Below are positions 34,699-43,351 of a DNA stretch of 64,000 bases, one piece after another. Each line of letters starts with the position of its first letter. Within the stretch, counting starts at the first letter, position 1. The DNA is taken from positions 1-64,000 of the forward strand of contig JAFYYP010000026.1 in the NCBI GenBank assembly GCA_017557505.1, in the 5' to 3' direction. A program made the position numbers and the translations under genes. This DNA comes from Bacillota bacterium (GTDB taxonomy: Bacteria > Bacillota > Clostridia > Peptostreptococcales > Anaerovoracaceae). The notes beneath the pieces were generated by a model. It worked only from the letters and a program-made list of their open reading frames with translations, searched no databases and was not told the origin of the DNA.

Positions 34699-35631
34699 AT
34701 GTACGACGTAATCATCGTCGGTGCAGGGCCCGCGGGAATGACCGCGGCCCTTTACACGCAGAGAAACGGCAAGTCTGCCCTGGTCATCGAGAAGGGCAGC
34801 ATCGGCGGACAGATCACGTTCTCGCCGAAGGTGGAGAACATCCCGGGCTTTACGAGCCTTTCGGGCAACGAGTTCGCGGATCATTTCATGGAGCAGATCC
34901 TCGCGCAGGGCGCGGAGCTGGAGCTTGAAAGAGTGACCGGCATCGAACCCTTCACTGAAAGCGGCAAGCCCGCCTGGAAGGTCCACACCGAATACGGCGG
35001 GGACTTCGAGGCGAGAGCGGTGATCCTGGCGCTGGGCGTCAAGCACCGCATGCTGGGACTGCCCGGCGAAGAAGACCTCGTGGGCGAGGGCATCTCGTTC
35101 TGTGCGGTCTGCGATGGCGACTTCTACAAGGATAAAGTCGTCTGCGTCGCCGGCGGCGGCAATTCCGCCCTGCAGGAAGCGATCCTGCTGGCGGGCAAGT
35201 GCAAGAAGGTCGTCATGCTGCAGGACCTGCCCAACTTCACGGGCGAGCAGAGACTGCAGGAAGTGCTGTTTGCCCACGATAACGTGGAAAAGCACGTCAG
35301 CATGAAGATCACCGGCATCAAGACCGAGGGCGGCCGCATCTGCGCGGTCACGGCCCAGGATACGACGACCGGCACTGAAGAGGATTATCCCTGCGACGGT
35401 TTCTTCGAAGCCATCGGGCTCATCCCCGAGAACGACGACTTCAAGGAGCTGGCCGATCTGAACAAGTTCGGCTATTTCGACTCCGGAGAAGACTGCGTTA
35501 CGAAGACGCCGGGCCTGTTCGTCGCGGGCGACTGCCGCTCCAAGTTCATCCGCCAGGTCACGACGGCCTGCGGAGACGGCGCGGTGGCAGCGCTGGCAGC
35601 CTGCCGCTACATCGACCTGCTTGCAGATTAG
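34699..35631 (+). CDS. trxB: Thioredoxin reductase-like FAD/NAD(P)H oxidoreductase
   Basis: The 310-residue flavoprotein has an N-terminal FAD-binding GAGPAGMTAALYT, the redox-active C135-AV-C138 in FCAVCDGDFY, a nucleotide-binding GGGNSALQEA and the terminal GDCRSKFIRQVTTACGDG. It reduces thioredoxin-like partners. In the NAD(P)H site GGGNSA is followed by QEAILLAG, and I do not see the HRR-type NADPH motif, so the electron donor may be NADH or another carrier. It lies 28 bases after nrdD and may feed the fused glutaredoxin tail. Confidence 0.92.
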   Translation: MYDVIIVGAGPAGMTAALYTQRNGKSALVIEKGSIGGQITFSPKVENIPGFTSLSGNEFADHFMEQILAQGAELELERVTGIEPFTESGKPAWKVHTEYGGDFEARAVILALGVKHRMLGLPGEEDLVGEGISFCAVCDGDFYKDKVVCVAGGGNSALQEAILLAGKCKKVVMLQDLPNFTGEQRLQEVLFAHDNVEKHVSMKITGIKTEGGRICAVTAQDTTTGTEEDYPCDGFFEAIGLIPENDDFKELADLNKFGYFDSGEDCVTKTPGLFVAGDCRSKFIRQVTTACGDGAVAALAACRYIDLLAD

Positions 35632-35649
35632 ACAGAAAGAGAGAGCGCG

Positions 35650-36528
35650 ATGGAGCTGATGCGTTTCGACGGACCCATCGAAGCGGCCGATTACGAGGAA
35701 CCCCGCTGCCCTCTGTGCATGGAATCGCCGGAGGACGAAGAGCGGATCCGTTCGATCGACATGAGAAGGGTCATTGAAAAACTGGACGAATACCTCAGCC
35801 GCAAGGACTATCAGGCGGCGGAACGCCACCTCGAGTTCTGGCTGGGCGAAGCGCGGCTCGGAAACGATCAGCGCGGCGAATTCGCGGTGCGGGGCGAGCA
35901 GATCGGCTTTTTCCGCAAGCGCGGCGAGGAAGCGAAGTGCTTTTCGGCCGTCAGCGAAGCGCTGCGGCTGCTGGGCAAGCTCGGCTACGAGGAATCCGTG
36001 TCCGGCGCGACGTGCTACGTCAACTGCGGTACGGCGGCCCAGGCCTTCGGAAGATCCGAACAGGCCATGGACTTCTTCGAACGCGCGAAGGCCATCTACG
36101 ACGCGAACCTTCCCGAAAAAGACGCAAGATTAGGGGGCCTTTACAACAACATGGCGCTCACCTGCGTTGCGGAAAAGCGCTTCGGCGAGGCCCACGCGTG
36201 CTACAAGAGGGCACTTCAGATCATGGAGAAGGTGCCGGGCGGTGAGCCTGAAAGGGCGATCACGCTGCTGAACATGGCGAACGCCGTGGAAGCGGAGCAC
36301 GGCATGGAGAAGGCGGAGAAAAAGATCGAGCAGCTGCTGGACGAGGCGGAAACGCTCCTGGCTGCCGGCGACCCGCTCATCCATCCGGAGCTTTCCGAAT
36401 ACGTGGCGCCGGGCTATTACGCCTTCGTCTGCGAATCCTGCGCCCCGACGTTCGGGTATTACGGGTATTTTCTCGCGGCAAACCGCTTTGCGGACCGCGC
36501 GAAGGAGATCACGGAGCAGCTGACATGA
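35650..36528 (+). CDS. TPR repeat protein with N-terminal Cys pair
   Basis: The 292-residue protein consists of TPR helices (FGRSEQAMDFFERAKAIYD, GGLYNNMALTCVAEKRFGEA, RALQIMEKV). Near the N-terminus C20-PL-C23 follows an acidic stretch and could bind metal. No enzyme domain is present. Its stop overlaps the start of the DUF4037 gene, so the two products probably work together. Confidence 0.75.
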   Translation: MELMRFDGPIEAADYEEPRCPLCMESPEDEERIRSIDMRRVIEKLDEYLSRKDYQAAERHLEFWLGEARLGNDQRGEFAVRGEQIGFFRKRGEEAKCFSAVSEALRLLGKLGYEESVSGATCYVNCGTAAQAFGRSEQAMDFFERAKAIYDANLPEKDARLGGLYNNMALTCVAEKRFGEAHACYKRALQIMEKVPGGEPERAITLLNMANAVEAEHGMEKAEKKIEQLLDEAETLLAAGDPLIHPELSEYVAPGYYAFVCESCAPTFGYYGYFLAANRFADRAKEITEQLT

Positions 36529-37487
36529 ACGGAATGGAACTGGCGAAAGCCTATTTCGAGACATACGGCAAAGCCATGCTGGCAGCCCTGCCGGACCTGG
36601 AAAACAGGGTCGCGGCCGGGCTGGCCGGCAGCGGCTCCGAGTGTCTCGGTTATGACGACGACATCTCGCAGGATCACGACTTCGAGCCGGGGTTCTGCCT
36701 TTTTGCATTTGTCGATGAAGAAGGGGACGGTACAGAGCGGTCCTTGTCGCGGCGCGAAGCGTTTGCGCTCGAGCGGGCGTACGCGAAGCTGCCGAAAGAG
36801 TTCGAGGGCTTCAAACGGCCCATGATGAGCCCGGTCGGCGGCGGCAGGAGGGGCCTGATCGATCTGGCGGAATTCCTGCGTAACACGACGGGAACGCCGG
36901 ACGGCAACATGACCCTCGAAGACTGGCTGCGCGTGCCCGAACAGAGCCTGCTGGAAGTCTCGGGCGGGCAGATCTTTGCGGATCCGGGCAATATCTTTAC
37001 ACCCGTCCGTGAAAAACTGGCCTATCTGCCCGAAGACGTGCGCAGAAAGAAGCTGGCAGGCTGCCTGCTCTTGATGGCGCAGGCGGGCCAGTACAACTAT
37101 ACGCGCACCATACGCCACGGCGAGACAGGCGCTGCGCAGCTGGCGTGCTTCACGTTCGCGGAGAACGCGATCCATGCGGCGCACCTGCTCGGGAAAAAGT
37201 ACATGCCGTACTACAAATGGTCGTTTAAGAGTCTGCGGTCCATGGGCCCGTTCTATGAGGAACTGGCGGACGACCTGGAAGGGCTCATCTCTTCGGGCAA
37301 CGACGCCGAGACGGCCGAATCCAAGTATTTCGTGATCGAAGACGTGGCCGCAAGGATCATCGACAAGCTGATGGACGCAGGTCTGACCGAAGCGAACTGC
37401 GGCGACCTCGAGAAGCACGCCTATTCGGTGAACGATTTCGTGCAGGACGCGGGGCTTCGCAACCTGCACATCTTAAGCGGGGTATAG
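36525..37487 (+). CDS. DUF4037 nucleotidyltransferase-like protein
   Basis: The 320-residue protein has a nucleotidyltransferase-like motif GSGSECLGYDDDISQDHDFE (residues about 34-53) and a helical C-terminal part, the DUF4037 pattern. The family's substrate is unknown. It starts inside the stop of the TPR gene and ends 2 bases before nrdG, in an apparent nrdD-trxB-TPR-DUF4037-nrdG operon. Confidence 0.8.
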   Translation: MNGMELAKAYFETYGKAMLAALPDLENRVAAGLAGSGSECLGYDDDISQDHDFEPGFCLFAFVDEEGDGTERSLSRREAFALERAYAKLPKEFEGFKRPMMSPVGGGRRGLIDLAEFLRNTTGTPDGNMTLEDWLRVPEQSLLEVSGGQIFADPGNIFTPVREKLAYLPEDVRRKKLAGCLLLMAQAGQYNYTRTIRHGETGAAQLACFTFAENAIHAAHLLGKKYMPYYKWSFKSLRSMGPFYEELADDLEGLISSGNDAETAESKYFVIEDVAARIIDKLMDAGLTEANCGDLEKHAYSVNDFVQDAGLRNLHILSGV

Positions 37488-37489
37488 GG

Positions 37490-38188
37490 ATGGAGATCCA
37501 AGGATTACAGAAGATGACGCTCCTGGACTTTCCGGGGCACGTGGCCTGCACGGTCTTTCTGTCGGGCTGCAATTTCCGCTGCCCGTTCTGCCACAACAGC
37601 GAACTGCTGGATACGGATATCCCGGGCATCATGGACGATGAGGAACTTTTAAAGTTTTTGAAGAGCCGCACGGGCATCCTCGAAGGCGTCGCGTTCACCG
37701 GAGGCGAACCTCTGATGCGCAAAGGTCTTCCCGAACTTCTGGCGAAGATCAAGGAGCTCGGTTATCCTGTCAAGCTCGATACGAACGGCGCGTTCCCCGA
37801 AGCCCTGAAAGATGTCGTCGAAAAGGGCCTTGTCGACTACGTCGCGATGGACATCAAGAACAGTCCGGAGCGCTACGCCGAGACCTGCGGCCTTCCCGAG
37901 ATGGGGCCTCTGATGGACAGGATCGAGGAATCGAAAAACTTCCTGATCTCCTCCGGTATCGAATACGAGTTCCGCACGACGGTCGTGGCGCAGCTGCACG
38001 ACGCAGAATCGTTTGCAGCCATCGGCCCCTGGATCCAAGGCGCGAAGCGCTACTTCCTGCAGGTGTTCACGGACCGCGAGACCGTGCCGTTCGCAGGGCT
38101 TACGGCGCCGTCCTCCGAAGAGATGCATGCCTATGCGGACCTCGTGCGGCCTTACGTTGCCGACGTGCAGATCCGCGGCGGGGAGTAG
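37490..38188 (+). CDS. nrdG: Anaerobic ribonucleotide reductase activating protein
   Basis: The 232-residue radical-SAM protein has the [4Fe-4S] motif C27-x3-C31-x2-C34 (SGCNFRCPFCHN), AFTGGEPLM and LDTNG. It generates the glycyl radical on NrdD. At 232 residues it is the longer NrdG type found in clostridia and archaea. It is separated from nrdD by three genes on the same strand. Confidence 0.93.
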   Translation: MEIQGLQKMTLLDFPGHVACTVFLSGCNFRCPFCHNSELLDTDIPGIMDDEELLKFLKSRTGILEGVAFTGGEPLMRKGLPELLAKIKELGYPVKLDTNGAFPEALKDVVEKGLVDYVAMDIKNSPERYAETCGLPEMGPLMDRIEESKNFLISSGIEYEFRTTVVAQLHDAESFAAIGPWIQGAKRYFLQVFTDRETVPFAGLTAPSSEEMHAYADLVRPYVADVQIRGGE

Positions 38189-38193
38189 GCGCC

Positions 38194-39327
38194 ATGTTCA
38201 ACCATCACGACATCACGCGCGACATGTGCATGCTGCACGGCCCGCTGGCCCGCGAGGGCTACGACTGGTGGTGGCACAGCTTTACGGCGCAGGACGCCGA
38301 GACCGGCGAGGACAAGGCTTTCTTCATCGAATACTTCGTGTGCAATCCCGCTCTGGCAGAAGATGAGCCCGTATTCGGCCAGCTTCCCGAAAACAGGGCG
38401 GCAGGGAAGAAGCCTTCGTACCTGATGGTCAAGGCCGGCACCTGGGGCGGGGACGCCCGCCAGTTGCACCGCTTCTTCGCCTGGAAAGACGTCGCTTTGC
38501 GTGCAGGATCTCCGTACAAGATCGAGGCTGCGGACTGTCTGGCTTCGGAAGACCTGCTGAAGGGATCTGTAAAGGTCACGGAGCAAGAGGCGGTAGACCA
38601 TCCCGAATGGATGTGCGGCGCCGGCGAGATGAGCTGGGACATCGGCGTGTACAAACAGATCGCGTTCAACGTGGGCTACGGTGCGAGCAGGCCTCTTCGC
38701 GACGCGGAAGCCTTTGCGATGTACTGGCACGCCGAGGGCATGAAGACCGCCTACAGCGGCTGGGTGAGATATAACGGCAGGCTGTACACGGTGAACCCGC
38801 AAAAATGCTTCGGCTACGCTGACAAGAACTGGGGCCGCGACTTCACGAGCCCGTGGGTGTGGCTGTCGTCGAACTGCCTGAAAAGTAAAAAGACCGGTGA
38901 GATGCTGACAAACAGCGTCTTCGACATCGGAGGCGGCAGGCCGAAGATCTATTTCGTGCCGCTGGACAGAAGGCTGCTCGGCGTCTTCTATTACGAGGGC
39001 AAGGAGTACGACTTCAACTTCTCGCACGTCTGGCTGAACGTGAAGACGACGTTCTTCTTCCGGGAACTCGCGGACGAGGTCGTGTGGTACGTTCTGCAGG
39101 AAAACAGTCACGCGGCCATGGAGACCGAGATCCGCTGCCGTAAGAAAGACATGCTGCTCGTGAACTACGAGGCGCCTGACGGCAGCAAGAAGCACAACTG
39201 CCTGTGGAACGGCGGAAACGGATACGGCACCGTGCGCCTGTACGACAAAGTGAATGGCAAACTGAGCCTGGTCGACGAGATCGAGGCGACGCACGTCGGC
39301 TGTGAATACGGGGAATACGGAGAATAG
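38194..39327 (+). CDS. Tocopherol cyclase-like protein
   Basis: The 377-residue protein carries the pattern of the tocopherol cyclase-like family (YADKNWGRDFTSPWVWLSSN near residue 209-228; ARQLHRFF). The fold in this family is two lipocalin-like beta barrels. Tocopherol itself is not expected in an anaerobe, so the substrate is probably another hydrophobic compound. GGGGAG lies upstream. It heads a run of redox and hydrolase genes. Confidence 0.78.
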   Translation: MFNHHDITRDMCMLHGPLAREGYDWWWHSFTAQDAETGEDKAFFIEYFVCNPALAEDEPVFGQLPENRAAGKKPSYLMVKAGTWGGDARQLHRFFAWKDVALRAGSPYKIEAADCLASEDLLKGSVKVTEQEAVDHPEWMCGAGEMSWDIGVYKQIAFNVGYGASRPLRDAEAFAMYWHAEGMKTAYSGWVRYNGRLYTVNPQKCFGYADKNWGRDFTSPWVWLSSNCLKSKKTGEMLTNSVFDIGGGRPKIYFVPLDRRLLGVFYYEGKEYDFNFSHVWLNVKTTFFFRELADEVVWYVLQENSHAAMETEIRCRKKDMLLVNYEAPDGSKKHNCLWNGGNGYGTVRLYDKVNGKLSLVDEIEATHVGCEYGEYGE

Positions 39328-39335
39328 GAGACATC

Positions 39336-40184
39336 ATGGCAAGACCCATCACCCGCGAAGACCTGCAGGAATTCATCTCCCTGCACTTCGACCGTTCGGA
39401 AGAGAATTACGTGACCGCGGAGACAGCGGTCGATCCTTCAGATATCGGCACGCCCATGTATGCATCGCCGCTTATCCGCATCGGGTCCACGGACGATGCG
39501 CTCTGGGAAGAGTTCAAGAAGCCCGGGGCCATCGGTTCGTTTTACCGCGCGCCGAAGGACTGGTTGCCTGAAGCGAAGTCGGTCATCTCGGTATTCGGTC
39601 CGTGGTCGGATCACGTGGTCGAAAGCAACGCGCACGAAAAGACCTATCCCGGCAGCGCCTGGATCAGCAGCTATGCCGCGGGCGGCGCGCTCATCAAGCG
39701 GCTGAGCGTGCAGCTGGCGGACTGGCTGACGGAGCAGGGCTATCCGTCCATCGCGCCTGCCATGAGCAAAGACTTCCGCTTCGTTTACGAAGACGGATCG
39801 CAACCGGACGTTCCCGCGGGCATCTCGTACGCGTCCAACTGGTCCGAGCGCCACGCAGCGTTCGTGTGCGGCCAGGGCACGTTCGGCTTATCGCGCGGCA
39901 TCATCACGGAAAGGGGCATGGCAGGGCGTTTCTGCAGCGTGGTCACGAGTCTTGAGCTCGAGCCGGACGAAAGGCACTACGAGGGCCTGTACGATTACTG
40001 CATCTTCTGCGGAAAGTGCGCGAAGAACTGCCCGCCGCAGGCCATCGACATGGAAAGGGGCAAAGACCACCCGTCCTGCGACGCGTGGCTCACTGAAATG
40101 AAGGCGCGCAACGGCGTTGCCGGCTGCTGCGGCAAGTGCCAGGTGAACGTGCCGTGCAGCAGGAAGATCCCGAGAGCAAAGTAA
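39336..40184 (+). CDS. QueG-like (epoxyqueuosine reductase-related) ferredoxin-type protein
   Basis: The 282-residue protein resembles QueG/reductive-dehalogenase-like proteins: a central cobalamin-type domain (CGQGTFGLSRGIITERG) and a C-terminal cluster motif CIFCGKCAKNCPPQAID starting at C222, plus further cysteines near the end (GCCGKCQVNVPCSRK). It is shorter than true QueG (about 350-380), so the epoxyqueuosine role is uncertain; a redox role is safer. AGGAGAC precedes the ATG. Confidence 0.75.
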   Translation: MARPITREDLQEFISLHFDRSEENYVTAETAVDPSDIGTPMYASPLIRIGSTDDALWEEFKKPGAIGSFYRAPKDWLPEAKSVISVFGPWSDHVVESNAHEKTYPGSAWISSYAAGGALIKRLSVQLADWLTEQGYPSIAPAMSKDFRFVYEDGSQPDVPAGISYASNWSERHAAFVCGQGTFGLSRGIITERGMAGRFCSVVTSLELEPDERHYEGLYDYCIFCGKCAKNCPPQAIDMERGKDHPSCDAWLTEMKARNGVAGCCGKCQVNVPCSRKIPRAK

Positions 40185-40196
40185 AGGAGGCAAGCT

Positions 40197-41141
40197 ATGG
40201 CAGACATCATCAGAGATATCGACGCGATCCCCGGTGAGCGCTGGTTCCCTAAGAAGACGACGTTCGTCGAGGACATAGAGGAATACTGGGGCGACTGGGG
40301 TGTGGCCTCGGAGGTCGACACGCTGAAGGCCGTACTGCTGAGAAGGCCCGGCAAGGAGATCGAAAACTTCGACCCCAAGAAAGCCCGCTTCTCCGACGAT
40401 CCCGTGGACGTGGAACTGCTCCGCAGGCAGCACGACGCTGTGGCGCAGGCATACCGCGATTTCGGCGCAAAGGTCTACTACGTCGAAGAGACCCGCGAGG
40501 ACAGACCGAACGCGATCTTCTGCCGCGACCTGATGTTCATGACCCCGGAAGGCGCGATCATCACGCGGCCGGGCATGGCGGCAAGAAGAGGCGAGGAGCG
40601 CTACGTCGCGCAGGCGCTGGCAAGGCTCGGGGTCCCCATCTTGAAGACCGTGGCGGGCGACGGCATGTTCGAAGGCGCGAACGCGTGCTGGATCGACCGG
40701 CAGACTTGCATCCTGTCCACCGGCAGCCGCTGCAACAGGAGCGGCTACGAGCAGGTGAAGACGGAGCTGGAGCGCATGGGGGTCACGGTGTACCACATGC
40801 AGCAGCCGTACAGCAACATCCACATCGACGGCATCTTGAACCCCATCAGCCACGACAAGGTGCTGATCCACGCGGGCCAGGTGCCCTACGACATCGTGGA
40901 CATGCTCAAAGAAAAGGGTTATCAGATCCTGGAGATCCCTTCCCGCACCGAGCAGTCTATCACATTCGCCTGCAATTTCGTGGCGCTTGAGCCCAACCAC
41001 ATCCTGTTCGCGAAGGGCAATCCGCGCACGCTGGAGCTGCTGCTGAAGAACGGCGTGGAAGTCGACGAGATCGACGTGTCCGAGATCGTCAAGGGCAGGG
41101 GCTGCCTGCACTGCATCACCGCATTCCTGAAAAGAGGTTAA
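40197..41141 (+). CDS. Amidinotransferase-fold hydrolase (arginine deiminase/DDAH-like)
   Basis: The 314-residue protein has the guanidine-modifying fold: EGANACWID, the catalytic His in NIHIDGILNPI (H209) and the nucleophile in GRGCLHCIT (C306). True arginine deiminases are about 400 residues, so this is closer to dimethylarginine-type hydrolases; the substrate is probably a guanidino compound. It lies 4 bases from an amidohydrolase gene, which could act on the product. Confidence 0.82.
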   Translation: MADIIRDIDAIPGERWFPKKTTFVEDIEEYWGDWGVASEVDTLKAVLLRRPGKEIENFDPKKARFSDDPVDVELLRRQHDAVAQAYRDFGAKVYYVEETREDRPNAIFCRDLMFMTPEGAIITRPGMAARRGEERYVAQALARLGVPILKTVAGDGMFEGANACWIDRQTCILSTGSRCNRSGYEQVKTELERMGVTVYHMQQPYSNIHIDGILNPISHDKVLIHAGQVPYDIVDMLKEKGYQILEIPSRTEQSITFACNFVALEPNHILFAKGNPRTLELLLKNGVEVDEIDVSEIVKGRGCLHCITAFLKRG

Positions 41142-41144
41142 AAC

Positions 41145-42278
41145 ATGAGGATCCAAAACGGCGTGCTGCTCACTATGGAAGGGCAGCGCTTTGAGAACGG
41201 TTACGTAGAGTTCGAGAACGGCAAGATCACAGCGTTCGGCGACATGGCGGATGCCAAGCCCTACAACGGCGAGATCTGCGACGCGAAAGGCGGATACATC
41301 CTGCCCGGGCTCATGGACGCCCACACCCACATCGGTATCGGCGAGGAAGGTCTGCGCTGGGAGGGCATCGACTACAACGAGATCACGAACCCCGTGACCC
41401 CGCAGCTGCGCGTCATCGACGGGTTCAACCCCTTCGATACGGCCATCCCCAAGGCAGTAGACGGCGGCGTGACCACGGTCGGCGTCGCCCCGGGCAGCGC
41501 GAACGTGATCGGCGGCCAAATCGCGGCCATCAAGCTGCGCGGCAAGAGGGTGGACGACATGATCTTAAAGGCTCCCGCTGCCATGAAGTTCGCCCTGGGC
41601 GAAAATCCCAAGAACTGCTACGGCAATCACGACAAGGCGCCCAAGACGCGCATGATGAGCGCGGCCCTCATCCGTGACGCGCTGGAAAAGGCGAAGCGCT
41701 ACATGGAAAAGAAGGAAAAGGGCGAAGACGTATACGACCCTGAGAGCGAGGCTCTGATCCCCGTCTTAAAGCGCGAGATCCCCATGCACGTGCATTCGCA
41801 CCGCACAGACGATATGCTGACGGCCATCCGCATCGCCAAGGAGTTCGACCTGAAATTCTGCATCGTGCACGCGACCCGCTCCGCGAAGATAGCGGACGTG
41901 CTGGAAGGCATGGATTTCATCCCCATCGTCGGCCCGTCCGAGGGTCCTGCGAGCAAGCCCGAATGCGTGGACGGATCCTTTGCGACGGCAGGCATCCTGT
42001 GCGCGCACGGTCTGACCCCGGCCATCACGACCGACCACGACGTGCAGCCTCTGTGGCTGCTGCCCATGTACGCGGCCATGTGCGTGCGCGAAGGCATGTC
42101 AGAAGACGACGCGCTGAAAGCGATCACCATCGTGCCGGCAAGGGCGCTGGGCGTCGAGGACAGGGTCGGCTCCATCGCCATCGGCAAAGACGCCGATATC
42201 GCCGTTTTCAGCGGCCATCCCTTCCATTACATGACGAAGGCCACCGACGTGTTTATCGACGGCCTGCGGGTCAAATAG
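41145..42278 (+). CDS. Amidohydrolase (metal-dependent, imidazolonepropionase-like)
   Basis: The 377-residue TIM-barrel hydrolase has the metal-binding DAHTHIG near residue 58, PMHVHSHR, IVHATRS, the catalytic Asp in ITTDHDVQP and the end domain IAIGKDADIAVFSGHP. This is the layout of the imidazolonepropionase/dihydroorotase branch. The substrate is unknown. AAAGAGG precedes the start. It is probably paired with the amidinotransferase-fold gene. Confidence 0.85.
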   Translation: MRIQNGVLLTMEGQRFENGYVEFENGKITAFGDMADAKPYNGEICDAKGGYILPGLMDAHTHIGIGEEGLRWEGIDYNEITNPVTPQLRVIDGFNPFDTAIPKAVDGGVTTVGVAPGSANVIGGQIAAIKLRGKRVDDMILKAPAAMKFALGENPKNCYGNHDKAPKTRMMSAALIRDALEKAKRYMEKKEKGEDVYDPESEALIPVLKREIPMHVHSHRTDDMLTAIRIAKEFDLKFCIVHATRSAKIADVLEGMDFIPIVGPSEGPASKPECVDGSFATAGILCAHGLTPAITTDHDVQPLWLLPMYAAMCVREGMSEDDALKAITIVPARALGVEDRVGSIAIGKDADIAVFSGHPFHYMTKATDVFIDGLRVK

Positions 42279-42330
42279 GGGCCTTAGGAGGCATTTTAGA
42301 AAGGCAGTATACTTTGACAGGAGGCAAACC

Positions 42331-42906
42331 ATGAAGAAATCTCTCGGCGCAAGGCGCTTTATCTATCCGCTGCCCGTTTTGATGGTCGGTTCCTACGACG
42401 AGAACGGCAACCCAGACGTGTGCAACGTGGGCTGGGGCGGCATCTGCTGCAGCACCCCTCCGTGCGTGACGATAGGCCTGGCGCACGGCCGCAAAACATT
42501 GGCGAACATCCGCGCTTCGCAGGCGTTCACCGTGGGCATCCCCAGCGCGAGCCAGGAAGTGGAGGCCGACTATTTCGGCTGCGTCACGGCGAAAGTGGTG
42601 CCGGACAAGATCGAAAAAGCCGGCATGCACGCGGTGCGTTCCGAAAAGGTGAACGCGCCGGTGATCGGGGAGTTCAAGCTGACCCTCGAATGCAAAGTCG
42701 TTGAGATGCACGAACTCGGCAGCCACATCCAGATCATAGGCGAGATCGTCGACGCCATCGCGGACGAGGAGATCTTAAATGAAGAGGGCGGCGTGGACAT
42801 CGCAAAGCTCGACCCCATCCTCGTGGATCCTTCCGCGGACACCTACCACCGTGTGGGCGAACGCATTGGAAAGATCTTCTGCGACGGCCTGGCTTTGAAG
42901 AAATAA
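42331..42906 (+). CDS. Flavin reductase-like domain protein
   Basis: The 191-residue protein has the FMN-binding split-barrel pattern: PLPVLMVGSYDENGNPDVCN, TPPCVTIGL, KTLANIRASQAFTVGIPS, then DYFGCVTAKVVPDK. The family reduces flavin or serves as an FMN redox protein. GGAGGCAAACC precedes the ATG. It follows the amidohydrolase by 52 bases. Confidence 0.88.
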   Translation: MKKSLGARRFIYPLPVLMVGSYDENGNPDVCNVGWGGICCSTPPCVTIGLAHGRKTLANIRASQAFTVGIPSASQEVEADYFGCVTAKVVPDKIEKAGMHAVRSEKVNAPVIGEFKLTLECKVVEMHELGSHIQIIGEIVDAIADEEILNEEGGVDIAKLDPILVDPSADTYHRVGERIGKIFCDGLALKK

Positions 42907-42929
42907 GACACGGGGACGGTTCTCCTGTC
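42907..42929 (-). repeat. Dispersed 23-bp intergenic repeat, copy 3
   Basis: Minus strand GACAGGAGAACCGTCCCC plus GTGTC, the same element as copies at 17222 and 30622. It begins at the first base after the flavin reductase stop codon. Confidence 0.8.
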
Positions 42930-42949
42930 CTCAGGAAAGGATAGTTTTC

Positions 42950-43336
42950 ATGCTTACGATTGGAATCATTGGAACGCAGGAATGCACGGTCACGCAGGAG
43001 CTGACCGCGGAAGCGCTGGGCAGCGGCCTGCTGCCGGTCTTCGCGACGCCTGCCGCCATCGCGCTCGCGGAAGAGACCGCCTGGAAGAGCGTGGCGGGTG
43101 AACTCGAAGAGGGCCAGGGCACGGTAGGGACGTGTATCGAACTGTCTCACATCGCAGCGACCCCTCTGGGCATGAAAGTGCGCTGCGAGACCGAACTCAT
43201 TGAGATCGACCGCAGAAAACTGACGTTCGCGGTCAAACTGTACGACGAGAAGGAAAAGATCGCGGACGGCCGCCACGAGCGCTTCATCATAGACAGCGCG
43301 AAGTTCCTGGCAAAGGCGGAGAGCAAGAAAGAATAG
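42950..43336 (+). CDS. FlK-like (hot-dog) acyl-CoA thioesterase
   Basis: The 128-residue hot-dog protein carries the fluoroacetyl-CoA thioesterase-family pattern: ATPAAIALAEETAW (Thr and Glu) and IELSHIAATPLG (His), equivalent to the catalytic Thr/Glu/His of FlK. Anaerobe homologues need not act on fluoroacetyl-CoA; a short acyl-CoA is likely. AAAGGAT precedes the ATG. Confidence 0.85.
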   Translation: MLTIGIIGTQECTVTQELTAEALGSGLLPVFATPAAIALAEETAWKSVAGELEEGQGTVGTCIELSHIAATPLGMKVRCETELIEIDRRKLTFAVKLYDEKEKIADGRHERFIIDSAKFLAKAESKKE

Positions 43337-43351
43337 CGGGCAGGACGGATC

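Noticed and set aside
32110..35829. A 1239-codon open frame on the minus strand opposite nrdD and trxB
   Set aside because: High-GC codon bias opens antisense frames; composition is His/Asp/Val/Arg-rich, with no known domain, while the plus strand has clear NrdD and TrxB motifs.
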